From Domibacillus antri (lineage in GTDB: Bacteria > Bacillota > Bacilli > Bacillales > Domibacillaceae): DNA of 64,000 nucleotides. The notes beneath the pieces were generated by a model. It was not told where the DNA came from, did no database searches, and saw nothing but the letters and a program-made list of their open reading frames with translations. The stretch covers positions 1-64,000 of the forward strand of contig NZ_MSDU01000004.1 in assembly GCF_001936625.1 (NCBI RefSeq), given 5' to 3'. The position numbers and the translations under genes were made by a program. Below are positions 57,086 to 64,000 of this stretch, piece after piece; the first letter of the stretch is position 1, and each line of letters opens with the position of its first letter.

Positions 57086-57737
57086 TGATGAACAGGATAT
57101 GATCGATCTCGTTTCGATGTATATTGAAAACGCCGGTTATACGGTCAGTACCGCTTTAGACGGGGAAGCAGCAGAGCGGAAGGTAAAAACAGATAATCCT
57201 GATCTTGTGCTGCTCGATATGATGATGCCAGGCAAAGACGGCTTTGCCGTTTGTGAAGCGATCCGTTCGTTTAGTGATGTCCCTATTGTTTTTTTAACAG
57301 CGAGAGGAGAAGAATGGGATAAAGTACGCGCGTTTGGCATCGGCGGAGATGACTACATCGTGAAGCCGTTTTCACCAGGAGAAATGACCGCGCGTATTCA
57401 AGCGCTGCTCAGGCGGACCGGAGCGGAGGACGGTAAAAAAGATCTCATTAAAACAGGTGCATTGACGATTGATGTCCCCGCGCGTTCTGTCAAGATCGAT
57501 ACATGTTCTGTTCCGTTAACAATGAAAGAATTCGATTTGCTCGTTTTACTGGCGAAAAAGCCGGGCCGTATTTTTTCACGTGAAGAATTGCTTGAAACAG
57601 TCTGGGGGACTGATTACTGGGGCGGTACACGGACGGTGGATACGCATGTGAAGACATTACGCATGAAATTGGGCGCAGATGGAAGCCACATTGAAACGGT
57701 GTGGGGAATCGGCTACAAGTTTTCGGATGGTGCATGA
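57063..57737 (+). CDS. OmpR/PhoB-family response regulator
   Basis: A 224-residue transcription factor. Receiver domain residues 1-118: acidic pair DDE at 8-10, phosphoacceptor D52 in LLDMMMPGKDG, T79 in FLTA and K101 in VKPFSP. The winged-helix DNA-binding domain covers about 125-222 (LTMKEFDLLVLLAKKPGRIFSREELL; TVDTHVKTLRMKLG; VWGIGYKF). The ATG follows AAGGTGG by five bases; an in-frame GTG three codons earlier lies within the ribosome site. It overlaps the lipoprotein gene upstream and the kinase downstream, so the three are one transcription unit. Targets unknown. Confidence 0.92.
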   Translation: MAHVLIVDDEQDMIDLVSMYIENAGYTVSTALDGEAAERKVKTDNPDLVLLDMMMPGKDGFAVCEAIRSFSDVPIVFLTARGEEWDKVRAFGIGGDDYIVKPFSPGEMTARIQALLRRTGAEDGKKDLIKTGALTIDVPARSVKIDTCSVPLTMKEFDLLVLLAKKPGRIFSREELLETVWGTDYWGGTRTVDTHVKTLRMKLGADGSHIETVWGIGYKFSDGA

Positions 57738-59110
57738 TGACACTGGCAAAAAAATGGTGGATTACACTGCTTGTATTGGTTCTCGTGACAGTCGGTTCGG
57801 CATTCGGCCTTGCCTACATCTTATATGAAAAATTATATGTTGATAGCGTAAAGGAAGAACTTGTGTCTGCCGCTGAAAAACTGGCTTATGATTACGAAGG
57901 CGGTGAACTCAATCAAACATTTGTCGATCAAGTCAACTGGTTTAGTGAGAAGTCACCATTTGAAGCTTTTGCGGTCCGTAATCCTCGTGAGCTTGCTGCC
58001 TGTATACCGTATGAAGCCGATTATGAAACATTAATAGGCCCCGAAGAAAGGGAGAAGCTTTTACAAAATAAACGGATTGAAGAAACGGGCTATTCGGAAC
58101 GATTTGAGAGGGAAATTCTTTCCGTTATTTTTCCGCTTTTAGAGGACAGGAAGCTAAAGGGTATTATTTACGTATACGTCCCGCTCGAGCGGATGGATGA
58201 ACTTGCATCAAGTTTAATCATTTACTGGGCGGCAGGTGCGATTGCATTAATAGGTTTTTTATTGTTGGCTGGCATGAAATGGATACGCCATCTTACAAAG
58301 CCGCTGAAAGATATGCAGTCTGCCGCTGTTCGATTATCAAAGGGAGACTATTCGGCCCGTGTGCCGGAGCGTTCCCATGATGAATTAGGCCTGCTTGCCA
58401 GAACATTTAATGAAATGGCCGATGCCATCGAAACCGAAGATGAACAAAGGAAAACATTTTTGGCTACGGTATCGCACGAACTGCGCACGCCGCTCAGCTA
58501 TATAAAAGGGTACAGCGAAGCGGCGCTGAAGGGACTTGACGGACAGGAAAAACAGCTTGCGATTATTCACCGTGAATCGGTGCGGATGGAGCGGCTTGTC
58601 AACGATCTGCTCGAGTTAAACCGGCTGGATTCGGGAAAGATGAATGTGGAAAAAACACCGCTTCCGCTTGCGGAAACCGTTTATCGAACCGTTGAGACAT
58701 TTCAGGCGGCGGCTGGAAATAAAAAAATAGACTTTCAATTGAAAATTGACGCTGACATTATCGTAAACGGGGATGAAGACCGGCTTGAACAGGTGATGAC
58801 GAATATTATTGACAATGCGATCCGTTATTCGGAAGAAGGCGGCACGATTCAAATGACTCTGCTTCAAGAAAAGGAAAAAGCAAAATGGATTGTCCGTGAC
58901 AACGGTGCCGGCATTCCGGCAGAAGATTTAGAAAAGGTAACAGATCGCTTTTACCGTGTGAATAAAGCACGGACAAGAAACGATGGAGGATCAGGACTTG
59001 GATTATCGATCGTCAAGCAAATTGTTGAACTTCATAACGGGGAATTAACGATTGAAAGCACGGCAGGTGAAGGAACAACTGTGACCGTTGCACTGCCGGC
59101 AATAACATAA
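57734..59110 (+). CDS. Membrane sensor histidine kinase
   Basis: A 458-residue HK. TM1 is residues 9-30, an extracytoplasmic sensor of about 130 residues follows, and TM2 is about 161-183. HAMP (184-236) and the HisKA dimerisation domain follow, with H248 in ATVSHELRTPLSYIKGY. The HATPase_c domain has N-box NIIDNAIRYS near 365, G1 DNGAGIP near 398 and G2 GGSGLGLSIV near 425. It overlaps the response regulator stop (ATGATG over TGA), a tight coupling. The extracellular domain matches no sensor family I recognise; the two flanking lipoproteins are candidate partners. Confidence 0.93.
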   Translation: MMTLAKKWWITLLVLVLVTVGSAFGLAYILYEKLYVDSVKEELVSAAEKLAYDYEGGELNQTFVDQVNWFSEKSPFEAFAVRNPRELAACIPYEADYETLIGPEEREKLLQNKRIEETGYSERFEREILSVIFPLLEDRKLKGIIYVYVPLERMDELASSLIIYWAAGAIALIGFLLLAGMKWIRHLTKPLKDMQSAAVRLSKGDYSARVPERSHDELGLLARTFNEMADAIETEDEQRKTFLATVSHELRTPLSYIKGYSEAALKGLDGQEKQLAIIHRESVRMERLVNDLLELNRLDSGKMNVEKTPLPLAETVYRTVETFQAAAGNKKIDFQLKIDADIIVNGDEDRLEQVMTNIIDNAIRYSEEGGTIQMTLLQEKEKAKWIVRDNGAGIPAEDLEKVTDRFYRVNKARTRNDGGSGLGLSIVKQIVELHNGELTIESTAGEGTTVTVALPAIT

Positions 59111-59121
59111 AAGGAGATTAG

Positions 59122-59592
59122 ATGATGAAAAAATGGATGGCCGTTCTTTTCATGATGCTGGTGTTCGTGCTGGCAGCATGCGGTGAAGAAAAAGTGAATG
59201 AAGAGACACCTGCTAAACTAGAACCGATTGAGGCAAAGCTGACGGTTCCCGAAACCGCTGCATTAAATGAAAAAGTAACGATATCAACGACTGTGAGACA
59301 AAATGGCGAAGCGGTGGATGATGCGGATGAAGTAAAATATGAAATTTGGAAAGACGGCGCAAAAGAAGAGGGCGAAATGATCGAGGCAGAAGCGAAAGGA
59401 GACGGCGTTTATTCCATTCAAAAAGCATTCGATGAAGAAGCAGTCTATTATGTACAGGTGCATGTAACAGCCCGGGGTCTTCATACGATGCCAAAATCAC
59501 CGGTCGCAGTCGGCAATGCGACAGTGCCGGCAGATACAGATGCATCCGGTAAAGAAGAGGATCATGAGATGGAGGATCATATGAATCATTAA
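59122..59592 (+). CDS. FixH/YtkA-like lipoprotein with His-rich tail
   Basis: A 156-residue lipoprotein: signal peptide ending in LAAC (lipid cysteine at about 20), then an immunoglobulin-like YtkA/FixH domain (KLTVPETAALNEKVTISTTV through VYYVQVHVTARG, about residues 36-125). The C-terminus is acidic and metal-prone, ending HEMEDHMNH. YtkA-like domains often accompany copper or heme-handling genes, so metal sensing is plausible but unproven. GGAG lies 5-8 bases before two adjacent ATGs. It is last in the four-gene unit, 11 bases after the kinase gene. Confidence 0.8.
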   Translation: MMKKWMAVLFMMLVFVLAACGEEKVNEETPAKLEPIEAKLTVPETAALNEKVTISTTVRQNGEAVDDADEVKYEIWKDGAKEEGEMIEAEAKGDGVYSIQKAFDEEAVYYVQVHVTARGLHTMPKSPVAVGNATVPADTDASGKEEDHEMEDHMNH

Positions 59593-59601
59593 ACAGCAAA
59601 A

Positions 59602-59633
59602 ACACCGGCCAAGGCGTAGCCGGTGTTTTTTTC
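59602..59633. terminator. Terminator between the YtkA-like gene and yhfH
   Basis: ACACCGGC / GCCGGTGT stem with a 9-base loop, T-run on the plus side and AAAAA on the other. Confidence 0.85.
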
Positions 59634-59651
59634 ATGGAATTGGCTCGACGA

Positions 59652-59786
59652 TTAAATTTCTTTAATATTCGAGCAAGAATGGCAAGTGTTGCTGTAGCAG
59701 TCATGCTGTTCTTCAATCTGTGAACCACAGCTCGCACATTGTTTTGCCGGTAAGTTTTTGAAAAATTCAACGATACTTGAAATCAT
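59652..59786 (-). CDS. yhfH: YhfH family zinc-ribbon microprotein
   Basis: A 44-residue protein: an amphipathic start (MISSIVEFFKNLPAKQ) followed by two cysteine pairs, CASC (17-20) and CHSC (35-38), with a third Cys at 30, a probable zinc ribbon. It matches the YhfH family of Bacillus in length, the EFFxNLPxKxC opening and its place divergent to yhfI. GGAG precedes the ATG by about nine bases. Function unknown; possibly a small regulator or RNA-binding protein. A TATAAT is present upstream on the minus strand. Confidence 0.85.
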   Translation of the reverse strand: MISSIVEFFKNLPAKQCASCGSQIEEQHDCYSNTCHSCSNIKEI

Positions 59787-59930
59787 ACGTTAACTCTCCT
59801 TTGTTATATAACTGTTTGATTTGTTGTATTTATTGTATTATAACAGAATACAGATCGTCAACCGTTTTTGCAAATTTATTTTAATTTTTCGAAAAAAGGG
59901 AATACAATAAAAAAGAGAGGAGAATGAGGG

Positions 59931-60665
59931 ATGAATATAACGGTGATTGGCTGCTGGGGAGCATTCCCGAAAGTAAATGAAGCAAGCAGCGGATACTTAA
60001 TTGAAGAAGAGGGATTTACATTATTGATTGACTGCGGGAGTGGTGTGCTTTCAAAGCTGCAAAACCACACGAAGCCCGCTGAACTGGGAGCGGTCATTTT
60101 ATCCCATTACCACGCTGACCATATAGCAGACATCGGTGTGCTGCAGCACGCGCTGTTAATAGATTCTTTTATTGAAAAAACAAGGGATCAGCCTCTTCCG
60201 ATATACGGTCATCAAGAGGATGATGATTTTAATAAACTTACATATAAAAATATAACCGCCGGCGTTGCCTACAAGGCGGATGAAACGCTTGTCATTGGCC
60301 CATTCGCCATCACATTTTTGAGAACCAATCACCCGGTGCCTTGCTTTGCGATGCGGATTGAATCAGGAGGGCATACAATCGTGTACACAGCGGATACCGC
60401 ATTTAAAAAAGAATTGGCCGCATTCGCGAAAGGCGCGGATGTGATGCTCGCAGAAAGCAATTTCTATAAGGGAATGGACGGTTCATCCGCCGGACACATG
60501 ACGTCAGAAGAAGCGGGGACGATTGCTGCTTCGGCTGGTGTTCGTAAACTTGTATTGACACACTTACCTCATTTTGGTGATATTGAACAGTTAAAAAATG
60601 AAGCGGCCGAACAGTTTGGCGGCACGATATTGCTTGCGCATGAAAATATGGAGATCGGATTATAA
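59931..60665 (+). CDS. yhfI: MBL-fold metallohydrolase YhfI
   Basis: A 244-residue beta-lactamase-fold hydrolase. The metal-binding motif HYHADH is near residue 58-63; further ligands are H132 region (TNHPVPCF), D151 (YTADTAF) and H210 (LTHLPHFGD). The sequence resembles the RNase Z/phosphodiesterase branch rather than beta-lactamases. GAGAGGAG precedes the ATG. It lies next to yhfH and lcfB as in B. subtilis, but the lipoate ligase gene lplJ usually found between is absent. Substrate unknown. Confidence 0.9.
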   Translation: MNITVIGCWGAFPKVNEASSGYLIEEEGFTLLIDCGSGVLSKLQNHTKPAELGAVILSHYHADHIADIGVLQHALLIDSFIEKTRDQPLPIYGHQEDDDFNKLTYKNITAGVAYKADETLVIGPFAITFLRTNHPVPCFAMRIESGGHTIVYTADTAFKKELAAFAKGADVMLAESNFYKGMDGSSAGHMTSEEAGTIAASAGVRKLVLTHLPHFGDIEQLKNEAAEQFGGTILLAHENMEIGL

Positions 60666-60689
60666 GCCGCGGGTTGCGGCTTTTTTTTA
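60665..60689 (+). terminator. Terminator of yhfI
   Basis: AGCCGC / GCGGCT stem with a 5-base loop and eight T residues, directly at the stop codon. Confidence 0.85.
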
Positions 60690-60752
60690 TGTCCTGTATA
60701 ATAAAAAGCAGGAAAATGAATGACTATTCATTTATGAAAAGGGGATGGAAGG

Positions 60753-62300
60753 ATGAATGCAGCAAAGGCACTCGAACAGACCGCATTGAAATCTGCGGAT
60801 AAAACAGCTTACACGTTTATGGGTCAGTCGGTCACATACAGGGAATTAAATGAATCTGTTAATCGATTTGCGGCTGGGATTCAATCAGCGGGGATGAAGA
60901 AAGGCGATCATATGGCTCTTTTGCTTGGGAACTCTCCTCAATTTATCATTTCATTATATGGTGCCATGCGTGCCGGCGTGACCGTCATTCCCATCAACCC
61001 CATTTATACACCGGATGAAATTGGCTACATTTTGCGAAATGGTGATGTCAAAGCGGTCGTTCTGCTGGATATACTGCTGCCGGCTCTAGAAACATTAAAT
61101 GAACATCTGCCTTCGATTGATCAATATGTTGTATGTGAATCAGGTGATGAACGGGCAGCTGGTCTCGCTCCGGCCAATTCATCGATTTACACAAAGATGA
61201 AAACGTTTTCTTATTTATTGGCGAATGACGGCGCTTTTCAAGAACCGGCTATGGATGAAGAGGAGACCGCAGTTATTTTATATACATCCGGGACGACAGG
61301 AAAACCGAAAGGAGCGATGCTGACGCATAAAAATGTATATTCCAATGCGCGCGACATTGCGGATTACCTCGATATCTCAGAACAGGATACCGTTGTAACG
61401 GTTCTGCCCATGTTTCATGTTTTTTGTCTGACGGTTGCCTTGAATGCGCCGATTGTCCGCGGAGCGACGATGATTATTTTGCCAAGGTTCAGCCCGAAAG
61501 AAGTATTTGATGCTGTAAATGCACAGAAAGCGACCATATTTGCCGGTGTACCAACGATGTATAATTTTCTGTATCAATTCGAGCAGGGAGACCCATCCGA
61601 CTTTTCATCCATTCGTCTTTGTATTTCAGGAGGGGCTTCTATGCCTGTTTCACTGCTTGAACAGTTCGAGAAAAAATTTAACGTGCAAATCTCAGAAGGG
61701 TACGGCCTGTCAGAAGCAAGTCCGGTTACTTGCTTCAATCCGCTCGATCGACCCCGTAAAGCCGGTTCGATCGGCTGCTCTATTTCCAATGTGGAAAACA
61801 AAGTTGTCAATGAACTCGGAGAAGAAATGGAGCGCGGTCAAGTAGGTGAATTAATCGTCCGAGGACCGAATGTTATGAAAGGCTATTATAAAATGCCGGA
61901 AGAAACAGCCGTTACTATTCGAGACGGCTGGCTGTATACTGGAGACCTTGCCCGTCAGGATGAAGAAGGCTATTTTTATATCGTTGACCGGAAAAAAGAT
62001 CTGATCATTGTTGGCGGCTACAATGTGTATCCTCGTGAAGTGGAAGAAGTGCTCTATGCACATCCGGCTATTATTGAAGCGGCAGTTGTCGGTGCGCCGG
62101 ACCCGGATTACGGAGAAGCTGTTCTGGCTTTCGTTGTGCAAAAAAGAGACGGGCTGACAGCAGGAGCGGTCATTCAATATTGCAAAGAACACCTTGCAGC
62201 GTATAAGATTCCGCGGTCAGTTGAGTTTTTACAGGAGCTGCCGAAAAATACAACAGGAAAAATATTAAGGAGGTCATTAAAGGATCAAATATTAAAATAA
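60753..62300 (+). CDS. lcfB: Long-chain fatty acid-CoA ligase LcfB
   Basis: Activates fatty acids to acyl-CoA via acyl-AMP for beta-oxidation. The 515-residue ANL-superfamily enzyme has the P-loop [16 protein letters not shown] near residue 173-188, the A5 motif [11 protein letters not shown] near 315, A7 [13 protein letters not shown] near 393, A8 [21 protein letters not shown] near 412-432 and the catalytic lysine in [11 protein letters not shown] near 500. B. subtilis LcfB (YhfL, 513 residues) is the closest match I know, and its neighbourhood agrees. AAGGGGATGG precedes the ATG. FadR control is typical in B. subtilis; no operator was identified here. Confidence 0.93.
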   Translation: MNAAKALEQTALKSADKTAYTFMGQSVTYRELNESVNRFAAGIQSAGMKKGDHMALLLGNSPQFIISLYGAMRAGVTVIPINPIYTPDEIGYILRNGDVKAVVLLDILLPALETLNEHLPSIDQYVVCESGDERAAGLAPANSSIYTKMKTFSYLLANDGAFQEPAMDEEETAVILYTSGTTGKPKGAMLTHKNVYSNARDIADYLDISEQDTVVTVLPMFHVFCLTVALNAPIVRGATMIILPRFSPKEVFDAVNAQKATIFAGVPTMYNFLYQFEQGDPSDFSSIRLCISGGASMPVSLLEQFEKKFNVQISEGYGLSEASPVTCFNPLDRPRKAGSIGCSISNVENKVVNELGEEMERGQVGELIVRGPNVMKGYYKMPEETAVTIRDGWLYTGDLARQDEEGYFYIVDRKKDLIIVGGYNVYPREVEEVLYAHPAIIEAAVVGAPDPDYGEAVLAFVVQKRDGLTAGAVIQYCKEHLAAYKIPRSVEFLQELPKNTTGKILRRSLKDQILK

Positions 62301-62310
62301 ACAAGATGGC

Positions 62311-62346
62311 CTGCGTATGTCCTGCTGGATGTACGCTTTTTTTTCG
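62311..62346 (+). terminator. Terminator of lcfB
   Basis: GCGTA..TCC / GGA..TACGC interrupted stem followed by eight T residues. Confidence 0.65.
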
Positions 62347-62404
62347 GTTGTCGGCAAATGAACAAAGCGTTATAATTTGTTGAAAAAAGGAGAGAGGAGG
62401 AAAA

Positions 62405-63121
62405 ATGGTGGAAACGGCAGCTGCGGAGCGCGGTGAATTTAAAGAAGGGTTTTACGCAGGGACTGGTATTGCGATTGGCTATTTCCCTGCGGCACTTACA
62501 TATGGACTGTTGGCAAAAAGTGCAGAGCTGTCATTCGTTGAAACGATGTCGCTTAGCATTTTTGTCTTTGCCGGTGCAGCTCAATACATAGCAATTAGTT
62601 TAATTGCTCTCGGGACAGGTATTTTTGAAATTGTCCTGACGACATTTATATTAAACATCCGGCATTTTTTAATGTCAGCAGCGCTGAATGAAAAAGCGGA
62701 AGATGAATCTTTTTGGAAAAAAGCGGCCTATTCGTTTGGCGTAACGGATGAAACATTTTCAGTTGCATCCATGAGGAAGGGCAGCATCAATGCATCGTAT
62801 ATGGCGGGTCTTATTATCATTTCCTATTCGAGCTGGGTCATCAGTTCCGGACTCGGATACATGGCGGGAAATGCTTTGCCGCAGGTTGTACAGGAAAGCA
62901 TGGGGGTCGCTCTTTATGCGATGTTTATCGGCTTGCTTGTTCCATTACTGAAAACGAGTCATAAAGCAATTATTTTGGCTGGAACAGCCGCTTTGCTAAA
63001 TTGTATTTTTATTTATTCCGACACGCTTTCAAGCGGCTGGGCAATCATTGTGTCTACTCTTTTAGCCGCTGTTTCAATTGAAGCAGCTGATCAAATGAAA
63101 CGAAAGGGGCAATCTTTATGA
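62405..63121 (+). CDS. azlC: AzlC-family branched-chain amino acid exporter subunit
   Basis: A 238-residue membrane protein with about eight hydrophobic segments, the large subunit of the AzlCD/BrnFE-type exporter. Hallmarks are GIAIGYFPAALTYGLLAKSAELS near residue 21, FAGAAQYIAISLIALG near 57 and LNIRHFLMSAALNEK near 81. Together with AzlD it exports leucine/isoleucine analogues and probably excess branched-chain amino acids. GAGAGGAGG lies upstream of the ATG. It overlaps azlD by four bases. It is 30 kb from the ilv-leu operon; no Lrp-type regulator gene (AzlB) is adjacent. Confidence 0.93.
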   Translation: MVETAAAERGEFKEGFYAGTGIAIGYFPAALTYGLLAKSAELSFVETMSLSIFVFAGAAQYIAISLIALGTGIFEIVLTTFILNIRHFLMSAALNEKAEDESFWKKAAYSFGVTDETFSVASMRKGSINASYMAGLIIISYSSWVISSGLGYMAGNALPQVVQESMGVALYAMFIGLLVPLLKTSHKAIILAGTAALLNCIFIYSDTLSSGWAIIVSTLLAAVSIEAADQMKRKGQSL

Positions 63122-63420
63122 GTGCAGAAATGACGGCTATTGTTTTCGGTATGACCGCTGTCACCTATATTCCGCGCATGCTTCCTTTTATGATGTTTAA
63201 AGGCAAAGAACTGCCCGCTTTCTGGCAGGGCATTTTGCGGAACGTGCCGTATGCGACATTGGGCGCGCTCATTTTTCCCGGAATTTTAACGTTTCATGAA
63301 AATTTATGGTTTGGCATTGCCGGGGCGGCGGCAGCATTTTTCATTGCGTTTACCGGCGCCAACATTATTTTTACTGTACTCGTTTCGATCGGGATTTTGA
63401 CGCTGCTATCGATGCTGTGA
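63118..63420 (+). CDS. azlD: AzlD-family small subunit of the branched-chain amino acid exporter
   Basis: A 100-residue membrane protein with three to four hydrophobic helices. The AzlD signature TAVTYIPRMLPFMMFKGKELPAFWQGILRNVPYATLGALIFPG (in consecutive segments, residues 13-55) is clear. It is translationally coupled to azlC (ATGA) and needed with it for export. A terminator follows 20 bases downstream. Confidence 0.93.
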   Translation: MSAEMTAIVFGMTAVTYIPRMLPFMMFKGKELPAFWQGILRNVPYATLGALIFPGILTFHENLWFGIAGAAAAFFIAFTGANIIFTVLVSIGILTLLSML

Positions 63421-63438
63421 AAGAGGAAATACGCGTTC

Positions 63439-63475
63439 AAAAAGCACCCGTATCAAATAGATACGGGGCTTTTTT
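63439..63475 (+). terminator. Terminator of azlCD
   Basis: AAAGCaCCCGTATC / GATACGGGgCTTT stem, 5-base loop, then TTTTTT. Confidence 0.9.
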
Positions 63476-63527
63476 AGTATTGTATAGGGGTATTCGTTTC
63501 GCCCGGGGAAAGATGCATAGAGGAGAA

Positions 63528-63761
63528 TCATGATGCGTGATATTTTTTCTCCAAACGCTTTAACTCACCTGAAAGAGTAATAAATGCTGACCGGTCACCG
63601 CTATCAAGAGAATGATCGATTTTTTCCATTAAAAGTGCTTTTTCTTGTTTGTATAAAATGTCGTTTAAAAAGCTGTCGATAAATTCGCTTACAGCTGTTT
63701 TTTCCATTTCACGGGGCATCGGGGACTTCATCATCTCGGCAAAATAATTGTTGTTTTCCAT
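63528..63761 (-). CDS. IDEAL-domain protein
   Basis: A 77-residue acidic helical protein. The IDEAL-type core FIDSFLNDILYKQEKALLMEKIDHSLDSGDRSAFITLSGELKRL (in consecutive segments, residues 27-70) is readable, with DHSLDSGD standing for the consensus I-D-E-A-L. Such domains occur at the end of YpiB and in small Bacillus proteins; their role is unclear. The ATG after GAGGTGATTAAA was chosen over upstream non-ATG starts. It is divergent from the probable comK gene, the same place where B. subtilis has yhzC. Confidence 0.75.
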   Translation of the reverse strand: MENNNYFAEMMKSPMPREMEKTAVSEFIDSFLNDILYKQEKALLMEKIDHSLDSGDRSAFITLSGELKRLEKKYHAS

Positions 63762-63838
63762 TTTAATCACCTCGGATACCTTTTTTATATTATATGAAAT
63801 TCTAAACAACTAATCAACAGAAAGTTTATAATTTTTAG

Positions 63839-63851
63839 AAAATTAAATCTT
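63839..63851 (+). promoter_or_regulatory. ComK-box-like element (AAAA-N5-TCTT)
   Basis: Seven of eight matches to the ComK half-site AAAA-N5-TTTT, about 10 bases upstream of the -35 of the probable comK. A second clear box at a helical distance was not seen. Confidence 0.35.
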
Positions 63852-63860
63852 GGTGCAAAT

Positions 63861-63889
63861 GGGACAAAAATACAGGAACATGTTACGAT
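63861..63889 (+). promoter_or_regulatory. Candidate sigma-A promoter of the probable comK
   Basis: GGGACA and TACGAT with 17 bases between them, about 40 bases before the start codon. Confidence 0.45.
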
Positions 63890-63928
63890 GAAAACGTGAT
63901 GACAATTCCTATGAAAAGGGTGGTTACG

Positions 63929-64000
63929 TTGGAACGGAACAAGTCACAGAAAGCGTTTTGCATTCGGCCGGACACAATGCTGTTAAAACCCGTTGATTTT
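63929..64000 (+). CDS. comK: Probable competence transcription factor ComK, 5' end only
   Basis: Only 24 codons are in the window, reading MERNKSQKAFCIRPDTMLLK and on to PVDF. The pattern aromatic-x-I-x-x-x-T-M-x-L-x-P is the conserved opening of many Bacillaceae ComK proteins. AAGGGTGG lies just before a TTG start. A ComK-box-like element and a divergent IDEAL-domain gene upstream support the call. The remainder lies past the window edge, so the identification is tentative. Confidence 0.6.
   Translation, partial: MERNKSQKAFCIRPDTMLLKPVDF

Overview
The window is a chromosomal segment of a low-to-moderate G+C, endospore-forming Bacillaceae bacterium. It carries an alpha/beta-type small acid-soluble spore protein gene with a sigma-G promoter, a SpoVR-family gene, AGGAGG-type ribosome sites, many TTG/GTG starts, a T-box leader, and long blocks whose gene order matches Bacillus subtilis (lipA-yutD-yutE-yutF; yhcT/yhcU; hemZ-yhaR-yhzD-yhaM-prsA-yhaK/yhaJ-scoC-yhaH-hit-ecsAB; hmoB-hemEHY-yhgD-yhgE; yhfH-yhfI-lcfB; comK region). 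The proteins diverge enough from B. subtilis that I would only say Bacillaceae. I see no prophage, IS element, CRISPR array, rRNA or tRNA gene.

Layout. 0-4.5 kb: the tail of an unrecognised gene, a lipoprotein alpha-carbonic anhydrase, then lipoyl synthase and the yut genes. 4.5-11.6 kb: a Rieske-type FAD oxidoreductase, a purine permease, a nitroreductase, a low-affinity phosphate transporter with its DUF47 partner, an RluA pseudouridine synthase and a YhcU-like protein. 11.6-19.7 kb: a disulfide-bond pair (BdbC plus a membrane-anchored thioredoxin), phosphoglucomutase, SpoVR, an odd membrane/RCK_C protein, an EcsC-family protein, an ArsC-fold protein without its catalytic cysteines, a dicarboxylate/glutamate symporter and an orphan TatA. 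20-22 kb: a class A penicillin-binding protein.

22-32.6 kb is the branched-chain amino acid cluster ilvD / T-box / ilvB-ilvN-ilvC-leuA-leuB-leuC-leuD. CodY-like boxes flank the ilvD promoter and a leucine (CUC) T-box lies between ilvD and ilvB, so two regulatory layers are stacked. 32.7-37.6 kb holds a two-gene osmoprotectant importer with the permease fused to the binding protein (OpuF type), fumarase and the spore protein. That spore gene has a striking multi-hairpin leader.

37.6-49.3 kb: a CsoR/CstR-type repressor, DUF445 protein, HemZ, enoyl-CoA hydratase, YhaM nuclease, PrsA foldase, ScoC regulator, Hit and the EcsAB exporter. 49.3-53 kb: heme monooxygenase HmoB and the coproporphyrin-dependent heme genes hemE-hemH-hemY. 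53-56 kb: the TetR regulator YhgD and the large membrane protein YhgE, each preceded by a matching 23-bp inverted repeat. 56-59.6 kb: a four-gene envelope-sensing unit (beta-propeller lipoprotein, response regulator, sensor kinase, YtkA/FixH-like lipoprotein). 59.6-64 kb: YhfH, YhfI, an acyl-CoA ligase, an AzlCD branched-chain amino acid exporter, an IDEAL-domain protein and the 5' end of a probable comK.

The most unusual items are the multi-hairpin leader of the spore protein gene, the four-gene two-component unit with two lipoproteins, the cysteine-less ArsC-fold protein, the K+-transporter-like P-loop/RCK_C protein and the YhgD operator pair. Promoters and terminators were read by eye; no homology search was possible.
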